Assembly (NCBI GenBank): GCA_016946835.1
Contig: JACVTC010000111.1
Location: 455,001-490,000 of the forward strand
DNA length: 35,000 nt
DNA from: Neocallimastix lanati (nom. inval.)
Taxonomy: Eukaryota; Neocallimastigomycota; Neocallimastigomycetes; Neocallimastigales; Neocallimastigaceae
Reading direction: 5' to 3'
Position numbers and translations under genes: made by a program. Shown piece by piece: positions 26,064 to 35,000 of this stretch. A model generated the notes under the pieces. The model was not told the origin of the DNA. It did no database searches and saw only the letters and a list, made by a program, of their open reading frames with translations. Every line of letters starts with the position of its first letter. Within the stretch, counting starts at the first letter, position 1.

Positions 26064-26917
26064 GTGAATGCTTTTATTCATTAATATATATTCCTTTTTT
26101 TAATTAATATATATATTATTATTATTTATTTTTTATTTATATATATATATATATATATATTGTATTATATATATATTTTGTTTTATCTTAAAAAAATATA
26201 TATAATATTTATCATTTTATATATTATAAGGCAACACCACGTTTAATGGAACCAGTTTACTTTGTTGAAATTCAATCACCAGCTGATTGTGTTTCTTCTG
26301 TATATACCGTATTGGCCAGAAGAAGAGGTCATGTTACTGAAGATATCCCAAAGCCAGGTTCACCATTATATACTGTTAAGGCTTATTTACCAGCCATTGA
26401 TTCTCCAGGTTTTGAAACTGATCTTCGTATCTATACACAAGGTCAAGCCTTCTGTCAACAAATATTTGATCATTGGCAAATGGTTCCAGGAGATCCATTA
26501 GATAAGTCAATTGTTTTACGTCCACTCGAACCAAGTCCAGAAAGTCATTTAGCTCGTGATTTCATGGTTAAAACTAGAAGAAGAAAGGTAAAAGATAAAT
26601 TGATAAATGAAATAATATAAAAATAAATAAATAAATAGAATAGTAATAAAAATAAGAAAAAAAAATTTAATGATAATAATAATAATAATAATAAAATATA
26701 AAAATAATAATAATAATAATAATAAATAAATAATTAAATAATACAAATAATTATTATTAATTATAATAATATAATTAATATTTTAATATATATATATTAA
26801 CTCTTTAATAATTATATACAAATATTTTAATTTTAATAGGGTTTAAGTGAAGATGTTGCTATTGAAAAATTCTTTGATGATCCAATGATTTCTTCAATAT
26901 TGAATGAACTTAATTAA
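20673..26917 (+). CDS. SNU114: Snu114/EFTUD2, U5 snRNP elongation-factor-2-like GTPase
   Basis: Fourteen exons: 20673-20901, 21326-21524, 21684-21822, 21998-22124, 22278-22360, 22607-22773, 22927-23045, 23335-23684, 23915-24177, 24487-24760, 24974-25158, 25485-25905, 26231-26587, 26840-26917; all GT-AG, in frame, about 996 aa (human EFTUD2 about 970, yeast about 1000). Known role: with Prp8 and Brr2 it controls spliceosome activation and disassembly in the nucleus. Visible: acidic N-terminus; [20 protein letters not shown] and [14 protein letters not shown], typical of this family rather than EF-2; G1 GNLHHGKT (162-169); [16 protein letters not shown] switch region; G3 DTPGH (229-233); G4 SKFD (283-286) instead of NKx[10 protein letters not shown] just after; C-terminal EF-2-like domains with REGPLCDEP and [11 protein letters not shown]. 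It ends near [12 protein letters not shown]. Introns are 153-424 bp and rich in homopolymers. Confidence 0.97.
23830..23886 (+). repeat. (ATT)n microsatellite in SNU114 intron 8
   Basis: About nineteen ATT units end 28 bp before the exon 9 acceptor (AG at 23913-23914), so they probably also act as the U-rich tract of that intron. Confidence 0.85.
24281..24373 (+). repeat. Pyrimidine-rich TTTC/TATC tract in SNU114 intron 9
   Basis: An almost pure pyrimidine stretch made of CTATCTTT, CTACCTTT and CTTTCTAACTTT words, ending in a T run. It contains a CTAAC branch-point-like word near 24335 but lies more than 100 bp from the acceptor at 24485-24486, so its link to splicing is uncertain. Confidence 0.6.
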
Positions 26918-27090
26918 GATAAAAAATAATAATAATAATATAACTAATATATAATAATAAATAATTATAAGATTTTTTTTATATTCTATTTCTTCTTTTA
27001 TTTATATTCTTCTTTTTCTTTTTCTTCTTTTTTTTTTTTATTTTTTATCTTTTTAAATATAAATTAAATATTTAAATTTTAAATATATAT

Positions 27091-27130
<40 letters not shown>

Positions 27131-27187
27131 GTATTTTTTTTTTTTTTTAATTTTAATAATATATATTTATATATATAATTATTATAT

Positions 27188-27220
<33 letters not shown>

Positions 27221-27501
27221 TTATTTATTTTTTTATTTTTTTACAATAATATCATGATCATAATTCAGTTAATTTAATATATTCATTAATACTTATATCT
27301 CATTTTATGATTTACTTTACTATGCAAATATATTTAAATAATAATAAAAAATAATAAAAATAAAATATATATATGAAATAATTATATAAATCATATTATT
27401 CTAAATTTTTTTTATATGTCCAAAAGGCATCTTTTTTTTTTTTATTTATTTATTTATTTATATGCTTTAAGTGTCTTTTAATTTTATATAAGATATGATT
27501 T

Positions 27502-27552
<51 letters not shown>

Positions 27553-27604
27553 ATAAAATAAAAAGTTAGCTATATATAAGTATATTTACTAAAAAAAAAA
27601 AAAA
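26918..27604. other. SNU114 3' flank with long poly(A)/poly(T) tracts
   Basis: AT-rich DNA after the SNU114 stop codon. It contains a pyrimidine tract (about 26975-27050), A37 at 27092-27128, a T run at 27190-27218, A45 at 27506-27550 and A14 at 27591-27604. No open frame of interest. Transcription of SNU114 presumably ends here, but no specific signal can be singled out. Confidence 0.6.
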
Positions 27605-27662
27605 CGTCATTCATGGGATAAAGAAAGTAAAATTTTAGCTGACAAATTAAATAAATTTCCAT

Positions 27663-27708
<46 letters not shown>

Positions 27709-28660
27709 TTTTAAACTTTTACTGGGACAGAGATATGGCAGGAAAAAATCAATCAAAACTAAAGCTTATAAAAAATAATAATTTTTTAGAAAACCGGTGA
27801 GAATCATAATCTAAATTATAAATATCCTGAATTTACCATTGGCTTCCGTTGGGTACTTTCGTGCCAGATATGGATATAAATTCGAGGCTCGTGTTGCCAA
27901 AGCCGCCAAAATGATTGAAGAAGATTGTCCTGAAAAGGTGTGTCCTTTGTTGTTATATTAGAAAAAATAGTAATCCTCGATTTGGAACATTGGTTTTCTA
28001 AAATGCTATCTTTTCCGTGAATTTCGAACGAAATATTATTTTAAGGATATTGAAATTCTTTAATTCTTTATGAAATATTTTATATTATTCCTAAATATTG
28101 TCCAATATCTAATAGTAATGTAGAACACTGTTATTACAGATAGGAATAATATAGAACTAAGTTCTGATTCTGATAGTCGTAACGAAGTATATAATATTAA
28201 TAATATTAACCATAGAAATAATATATTATTAATGATAGAAGAAGTAGTGATAGTGAAATTAGAATTATTAATATTAGTAATAGTGAAAAATTATAATATC
28301 GTTACTTCTAATTTAATGAATAGTTCAAGTTGGTGAAAATCGTGGTAATTTTAAGTAATTTTTTTTGAATTAATGAGTGTGTAAATATATATGTGACGTG
28401 GTAACGATTATATAACTTTCTTCTTGGTGGAAGGGATGCAGATATAATAGATTTAAATTATAAAAAAGGAATGGGATATTTTGTTTAAGAATCAAAATCA
28501 TTTCTGGTGGATTATTCAAAAAATGCCATTCTTGGTGTGTATCTGCGACTCTCTTTTACAGAAATTATGCCTCGGTCTAGTACTCGGCAAAGGTTACTAT
28601 TCCGAAAGTATAAGCGTAAACTAACCAGGAGCGTCAACGCTAAAAAAATGCAGTAAGAAC
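27605..28660 (+). pseudogene. GC-richer patch with broken coding-like fragments (possible decayed gene or mobile element)
   Basis: This stretch is visibly richer in G and C than all other non-genic DNA in the window. Plus-strand fragments have protein-like composition: 27605-27664 (RHSWDKESKILADKLNKF), then A41, then 27705-27797 (starts AILNFYWDRDMAGKN), 27815-27958 (includes GYFRARYGYKFEARVAKAA and MIEEDCPEK), about 28141-28210 (acidic, SSDSDSRNE), 28405-28485 (RLYNFLLGGRDADIIDLNY), 28457-28621 (55 codons, KKEWDILFKNQNHFWWIIQ) and 28567-28653 (29 codons, MPRSSTRQRL, very basic). They lie in different frames, separated by stops. The simplest reading is a decayed gene or transposon; an intron-rich gene that I failed to model is an alternative. 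I do not recognise the family. Confidence 0.4.
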
Positions 28661-29315
28661 AGGCTAGCAGGGCCAAATGCCTCTGAAGGAAGGAAGATCA
28701 TAATTTCTTTCTAGACAGACAATTCAAACCCTAATCCATAAGGAGGTGAGGTTCGTTGCATATGAACTTTTTTTTCTGAATTTATTTATACACTTATTTT
28801 TGATTATTACTTTTTATTTCACGTTACTATTTCATTTATTATCATGTTCAAATTGGACAAATAATATTTATTTATTCCATTAATTCTGTGTTTTTTTTTT
28901 TTATTTTTTATTAATATTAAAAGTATTCCATATATTTTATATAAGAATAAATAAATAAAGATTAAAGTTCTCAATAATTGCGGCTATAAAAAAAAATAAT
29001 AATAAAAAATATTTATGTGTTAAATGTATTTTATTTAAATAATATCATTATTTATATTGTATTAACAAATATCATTACCACTACTACTATTATTTTTTTT
29101 TCATAAATAGAAGTTATATATTTATATTTATATTATTCTATATCATTTGTACTTAATTCTGTGTTTTTTTTTTTTTTTTTTTTTATTTGTTTTTATAATA
29201 AAAAAATAATTGCATAATTGTAAAGAATAAAAAGAGAATAGTAATGTAGGATAAAGTAATAAAAGAAGTAATTTATATAAATTCTATAAAAAAAAAAATT
29301 AAATAAAATAAATAA

Positions 29316-29430
29316 TAAAGTAGAATAAAAGAGAATAAAGTATTAATAAAAATAAAATAAAGAGTAAAGTAGTATAAAAGAGAGTAAAGTATTAATAAAA
29401 AATAAAAATGAATAGTAAAGTAGTATAAAA
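29316..29430. repeat. Imperfect tandem repeat, about 50 bp, 2.3 copies
   Basis: Units start at 29316, 29365 and 29416 (spacing 49 and 51 bp) and share TAAAGTAG(A/TA)TAAAAGAGA followed by TAAAGTATTAATAAAA. The third is cut short. A related but weaker copy precedes at about 29240-29275. Purine-rich on the plus strand. Confidence 0.7.
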
Positions 29431-29802
29431 TTGTAAATTTTAATACTATTAGTAAAATTCATATATTTATATTTATTGTAGTACTTATTTTTTTTATTAA
29501 GCTGGTTGTTAAAAAAAAAAAAAAAAAAAAAGAATATGATATAGGACGATAATTCTTTGGTTACAGTAATTAATTTAAATTTCTTTTTTTTTTTTTTTTT
29601 TTTTTTTTAAGAAAATAATTATTATTATTGTCACTTTTAAATAAAATCGAACATAACAAATTTTAAATTATAATCTTTACTTTATAAAATTATACATATA
29701 ATATACATAATATACATAATATTTTATATATAAAAAAAAGATACTTTAATTATTTTTATAATAATAAGAAGTTTTATGTTAGTTTAATAAATAAATTAAA
29801 AT

Positions 29803-29837
<35 letters not shown>

Positions 29838-30315
29838 TTATTAAATTGATTCTTACTATTATTACTATTATAATTTATAATTATTATTATTATCAATTTT
29901 ATTATATAATTGTTATTAAAATTGTTATTAATTGATTTAATAGAAATTAATTACTTTAAAACTGTAATATCTTTAGCTATTAAATGTTCATTTATTGAAA
30001 TGTTATATATAAATAAATATTTTATAATAATATTATGTATATGCTTTTTTTTTTTTTTTTTTTGAAAATTGGAAAATAAATTAAATAAATTATAAATAAA
30101 AAAAATTTTTTTTTTCAATTTAATTTATACATATTTATACATATTATATATGTAATGCTCATTAGCACTTTTTCTTTTCTTTTCTTTTATATATATATAT
30201 ATAATATTAAATAAATATAGTTTTATAGGAAAAGAAGTGAACTTTAAAAAAAAAAAAAAAAAAAAAAAGTTAAAAAAAAACTTAACCTTATTTGTGTTTA
30301 ATTTTTCTGTAAATA

Positions 30316-30351
<36 letters not shown>

Positions 30352-30393
30352 AATGGCAAAGTCATTATCGTTAGCTAGATTGACTTTGCCATT
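30352..30393. repeat. Perfect inverted repeat, 13-bp arms, 16-nt loop
   Basis: AATGGCAAAGTCA (30352-30364) is exactly complementary in reverse to TGACTTTGCCATT (30381-30393), around a 16-nt loop of mixed composition (30365-30380). An A run lies just before (to 30347) and a T10 run just after (30408-30417). The arms contain five G/C each, unlike the pure A/T surroundings. It could be a small fold-back element, a structured non-coding RNA or a regulatory palindrome; the sequence does not decide. Confidence 0.85.
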
Positions 30394-30555
30394 ACGAAAT
30401 AAAAAAATTTTTTTTTTGTTCCATAATTTAATAAAATTTAAAATTATAAATTAAATTAAATTGAAATAAATATATATTTATATATATAATTATTTATTTA
30501 TTTATTTATTCATTTAATAGTAAATAAATTAATTTGAAATTTAAATAATTATAAT

Positions 30556-30592
30556 TTGATTTTTGATTTTTGATTTTTGATTTTTGATTTTG
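30556..30592. repeat. (TTTTTGA)5 heptanucleotide array
   Basis: Five perfect 7-bp units, about 870 bp upstream of the zinc-cluster gene. Confidence 0.85.
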
Positions 30593-30759
30593 TTAAATAA
30601 ATATAAATTATATCATTTTTTAAATTAATGGCATATAAATTTGCGAAACTTTTTTTTTATAATAAAAACATTAAAGTAAAAAAGATAAAAATAAATAATA
30701 ATTATAATTATAATAATAATTATAAATGTGGATATTTTCCGCTAACTTTATAAAAGATT

Positions 30760-30790
<31 letters not shown>

Positions 30791-31460
30791 AAAGATATAT
30801 ATATAAAAGAGTAATAATATCATAAAAAAAAATAAAAATAATAATAAACTAGTATTTAAATTAATGAGTAAATAAAAAAGTAAATAAATAATAATTAAAT
30901 GATGGAATAATAAATATTAAATATTAAATAATGGAATAATAAATAATAAATATTAAATAATTAAATAATAAATATTATATAATAAATAAATAAAGAATAA
31001 ATAAATAAATAAGTAAATAAATTTATTCTTATTTAATCCATAAATTTTAAATCAAAGTTAAATAACATAATAAATCAAAATAAAAAAAATTTATAATTAA
31101 ATTATTTACCTAACAAAAATTTTATTTATAAATTCTGTTATAATAAAATTTGATTTTTAATTAGAAAAAAAAATAATTTTTTTTTTTTTTTTTTTAAATA
31201 AATTTTAAAATTTAATTTTTATAGTAATTGAAATTATCATTTTAAAATTCTATATTTAATATTAAAATTTCAATTTTTTATTTTATTTATTTATAATTAT
31301 TATTATTAATATTAATATTAATAATATTATTATTTTTTTTTAAAAAAAAAGAGTATTTTTAACATTTCAATAATTAATAAATTTTTAAACATTCATATAT
31401 TTAAATATACCAAATAAATATTAACATACAAATTCTGTATAATATACTTAATTTATTATA

Positions 31461-31914
31461 ATGGAAAAAGAAAAAACTTCAAATAATAAAAATAAACCAG
31501 TTACAGAAAGAAAATTACCAGCATGTGATAAGTTAGTTTTTTCTTTTTTTTTTTTTTTTTTATTTTTATATTATATTTTTATTTTGTTATTAAAATTATT
31601 ATTATTATATATAGTATTATAGATTCTATATATAGTTGTTAGATTCTATATTAGTAGTGACACCATTGAAAATATATAATTTAAGATAAATATTCTCATG
31701 AAATTTTAAAAAATAATTTTATATTAAAATCTTTTTTTATTTCGAATTTTTAGTTAACATTATGATCTTACACAATTAGTAAAAAAAAATATTATGTATA
31801 TTTTATAATAAAATTATTTATATAAAAAAAAATTATAAAGTAAAAATTTAGAAATTTTATACTACTTTTCCTATAATTTGTATTTAATAGTTAATGAAGT
31901 TTTTTGTTTATTTT

Positions 31915-31966
<52 letters not shown>

Positions 31967-32438
31967 AAATAATAGATATATATATATATACGCTTAAAAT
32001 ATATTATAATACAACAATAATAATAAAAAATTTATAATTTAAATATATATTTAATAATATAAATTAATAAAACTAATTTACATATATATATATTAAATTC
32101 AACTAAAAATACTTAAATAAATCCTGCAGTTGCTATAAATATAAAAGAAAATGTGATAGAAATTTTCCAACATGCTCAACATGTGCAAGAAATCAAAGAG
32201 TTTGTGTATATTCGAGGAGAAGGGTAAGATCACTGCTAGTTCAAACGTCTACTCTGTCTTTGGAAGAAAGATTAGCACATATTGAGTCATTATTAAGTAT
32301 ATCTCAAAAGAATATTATTCAAAACAGAGAAGAAATTATAAATAATTTAAATAATTTGGCAAATGAAGCGAATTCTTCAAATATTCAAAGTGACATTCAA
32401 AAGAAAGAAAAAAGAGCAGGAGGTAATTTAATAATCAG

Positions 32439-32505
<67 letters not shown>

Positions 32506-34231
32506 AATTGAAAAAAATCATTTACTAATTTTATTTATTTGTTATTATATATTATAAATAATTAATTGAAAACAAAAACAAATCGAAAAAAAATAATAAT
32601 AATAAAAAAAAAAAAAAAAAAGAGGAATTAAAAAATTCTAAAAAGAAAAGACAAAAAGCGGAACCAGATAAAAATGAAGGTAGGAAGAAAGCTAAAATTA
32701 TTAAATGTGAAAATTCAACCTTCGTAAATGAAATAAAAAGGTAATATATATACATAAATATATAAATATATATAAAATAAATATTTTAAAAGGATTTTAT
32801 AAAAAATTTTAATTATTAAAATAAATTTATTAAACTATAATAATAATTTATAGATTTAGAGATACAAATGTAAATGAATTATTAGTAGAGAATTATATAA
32901 GTAGTAATGATATTGTTAAAGGTAAGTTTTCAAAAAAATAAAATTCTTTTTTATATATTTATAATTATAAAAACAAAAATAAATATTTATAATAGAAAGA
33001 AAATAATTATAAGAAAAAAAAATGTATATATATAATAATAATAATAATATTAATACTACTACTAATAATTAATAATTAATAATAATTAATAATTCTAATA
33101 ATAATACAATAATTCAAATAATACTAATAATAATTAATTAATAATAATTTATATTGAATAAAAAATATAAAATAATGTAATAAAACTATTAAAATTATAC
33201 AAAAATTATTTTTAAAATAATAAATTGAATAGACTTTCAGTGCGATATAAAAATGGATTTAATAAAAATATATTTTACTCATGTAAATCATAATATACCA
33301 TTTGTTAAAAAGGCCGATTTTATAAATAATTTAAATACTCAGCCTACTTTTTTGTTGATTAGTTTATATGCAATAACTTCAATGCTTGATCCAATTGTTA
33401 ACAAGAAAGAAAATTCAGTAGATAGTAGTTCTTATTATAATATAGGACCAACTGAGAGCGAAAGATATTTTGATTTTGCATATAAGTTAATGCCAATATA
33501 TATAGGAGAGCCAAAAGTTAGTACAGTCCAAGCATTATTAATTTTAAGTTTTTATTCTATTCTATCAAATAAATTACATTTCTCGAGGATGTATGCAAGT
33601 ATGTTGTAGTAATTAATAAATAATAAATCATTATTAGTAAATAATAAATTTAAATAAAAATATTATAAATTTAAATAGAAATATAATAATTATCGAAATA
33701 ATAATTTTTAAAAGCATTATTTCGATAATTTTTTATACATCTCATTATGAAATATGTTTATATATATATATATATATTTATTTATTTATCTTTTTTTTTT
33801 TTTTTTTTTTTTAAAAAAAAATATTTTTATTTTTTCAAAAGACTTAGCAATGCAAATGCTTTTTAGTATGAAATTTCAGTATGATTCTTTAAAAAATAAT
33901 GAAAATGAAATCAATTTAAAAATAAAACCATTATTAAATGTTCAAAGAAGATTATGGTATTGCACTTATATATTAAAAGTATTTTCATTACTTAATTCAA
34001 ATATTCCAATTACATCATTTATCGATTCATATCTTGTCCCATTTCCTGATGATGATGAAATTTTTAACGAAGAAATTACAACCTCAACTAACTATTATAA
34101 TGCAATGAAAAATGATTATATAAATAGAAATTCAGTAAGCAATACTAATTATGAATTTGATACAAATAATATGTCAATGCCATCGAACTTTTCTTTCTAT
34201 AATAATATGAATAAAGGTAACCTAAAGCAAA

Positions 34232-34262
<31 letters not shown>

Positions 34263-35000
34263 TTATATAGCATCATATATGTTATAAGAAAAACTTTAAA
34301 AAAGAAAAAAAAATTTTTTTTTTTTTTTTTATTTTATTTTGAAATAAAAATATTTACATTTTTTTGTATTATTATTATTATTATTCTATTAATTATAAAA
34401 ATTAAACATTATTATATATTAGATTATATGCTTCAAAAAAATATAAATGAAATAGATCATTTAATTTCGGAATTCTCTGAGAATGATGATGTAAAAATGT
34501 GTTCAGAAGTTCCAGAAGGATATATAAAAGAATTAATTACTTTAATTAGATTGACCGCTGAAAATTTCTGTTTAGTCAATGATCGAGAATTAAATTCTTT
34601 AATACATTATCAAAGTTCAAAAAAAAGAGAATTGGTTGAAAAGAGATTTTTATTAAATAGTGAAAGTGATCGAAATAAAAAATTTAAGAATAAAGCAAAA
34701 GATATTGGAGCTATAAAGCAAAGTAATTAATTAGTTAATTATTAAATAAATATATATGTTATATGTATATATATATGTTATATAATACATAATAAAATAT
34801 ATAATAATTTAATATTATATTTATATATATATTTATATAATGATTTAATATTATTCTTTATATTTATATATGTATTATTATTATATTAATATTTATTCTT
34901 TTTCTTATTACATATATATTATATCAAATAGTAATAGGAAACAATCCTTATGATTATAATCCATGTTGTTGTTTTGATTCAAATGCTTTTTCAAAGTTAA
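31461..35000 (+). CDS. Zn2Cys6 fungal transcription factor, 5' part (3' end outside window)
   Basis: Exons: 31461-31531, 32130-32422, 32623-32740, 32854-32921, 33233-33598, 33842-34216, 34423-34722, then 34932 (or 34938) to the edge; all GT-AG and in frame. The first about 550 residues are visible. Residues 22-49 form a perfect binuclear zinc cluster: Cys22, 25, 32, 39, 42 and 49, spacing C-x2-C-x6-C-x6-C-x2-C-x6-C, with the usual basic residues and the Pro before the fourth Cys. A short helix-forming segment follows (LEERLAHIESLL from residue 68, likely the dimerisation coiled coil), then a Lys-rich linker, then a helical middle region that starts LIKIYFTHVNHNIPFVKKADF and continues FSRMYASNLAMQMLF and RRLWYCTYILKVFSLL, matching the pattern of the fungal-specific transcription-factor domain. 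Known role of the family: sequence-specific DNA binding in the nucleus, often at CGG half-sites. Target genes cannot be inferred from its neighbours. Confidence 0.9.
31532..32129 (+). other. Intron 1 of the zinc-cluster gene, splitting the zinc cluster
   Basis: At 598 bp this is the longest intron I could define in the window, from GTTAGT to CTGCAG. It falls in phase 2 between the first (Cys22) and second (Cys25) zinc ligands. It holds a direct 12-bp repeat TAGATTCTATAT (31620-31631 and 31640-31651) and a T run of about 35 nt (31929-31963). A short T run directly follows the donor. Confidence 0.85.

Larger units (their letters stand above)
28661..31460. other. AT-rich spacer upstream of the zinc-cluster gene
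   Basis: The first about 100 bases still carry the higher GC of the preceding patch; the rest is A/T-rich. It holds the word TTAATTCTGTGTTTTTTT twice (near 28880 and 29154), several 18-30-nt A or T runs, a tandem repeat, a hairpin and a TTTTTGA array (listed separately), and AATAATAAATATTAA-type repeats (about 30895-31020). The last few hundred bases are the likely promoter of the 31461 gene. No coding region is supported. Confidence 0.55.

Noticed and set aside
26262-26501. 79-codon frame overlapping SNU114 exon 13
   Set aside because: Out of frame with the conserved Snu114 reading; a shadow.
27836-27900. Possible tRNA (A-box-like TGGCTTCCGTTGG and B-box-like AAATTCGAGGC)
   Set aside because: The A-box core mismatches, and no acceptor or T stem can be formed around the loop.
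28670-28712. Resemblance of GGAAGGAAGATCATAAT and GCCTCTGAAGG to rRNA end motifs
   Set aside because: Only short words match; flanking bases do not follow 18S or 28S sequence.

Overview
The window looks like nuclear DNA of an extremely AT-rich fungus, most likely an anaerobic gut fungus (Neocallimastigomycota). The evidence: a Zn2Cys6 zinc cluster followed by a region resembling the fungal-specific transcription-factor domain; a Fab1-type kinase and a Snu114-type spliceosomal GTPase, both full length; about 30 short GT-AG introns; intergenic DNA that is almost only A and T with many long homopolymers; and Asn-rich low-complexity protein segments. The lineage is inference. Dictyostelium-like amoebae share the AT and Asn bias, but the intron density and the transcription-factor architecture argue for a fungus.

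Layout: (1) 1-327, minus strand, first two exons of an unidentified protein that runs off the left edge. (2) 328-8094, gene-poor AT-rich DNA with a perfect 98-bp duplication (1672-1867), an (ATTT)n tract (2854-2920) and a six-copy, 54-bp in-frame minisatellite (5051-5371). (3) 8095-18952, plus strand, ten-exon FAB1/PIKfyve phosphatidylinositol-3-phosphate 5-kinase of about 2880 aa with FYVE, CCT, cysteine-rich and PIPK domains. (4) 18953-20672, AT-rich spacer. (5) 20673-26917, plus strand, fourteen-exon SNU114/EFTUD2 U5 snRNP GTPase of about 996 aa. (6) 26918-31460, spacer with a cluster of very long poly(A) tracts, a roughly 1-kb patch of clearly higher GC holding broken coding-like fragments (27605-28660), a three-unit tandem repeat and a perfect 13-bp-arm hairpin (30352-30393). 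(7) 31461-35000, plus strand, 5' part of a Zn2Cys6 transcription-factor gene running off the right edge.

The genes are independent single-gene transcription units with unrelated roles: endolysosomal lipid signalling, pre-mRNA splicing and transcriptional regulation. Nothing suggests an operon or functional cluster. Exon models were built by hand. Every junction uses GT-AG and keeps reading frame, and family landmarks continue across the joins, so the two complete genes are well supported. I found no CRISPR array, tRNA, rRNA or intact transposon, and no convincing new biological system. The best leads are the decayed GC-richer patch, the isolated hairpin, the non-canonical G4 motif of the Snu114 protein, and the adjoining poly(T)/poly(A) blocks close to several splice acceptors.
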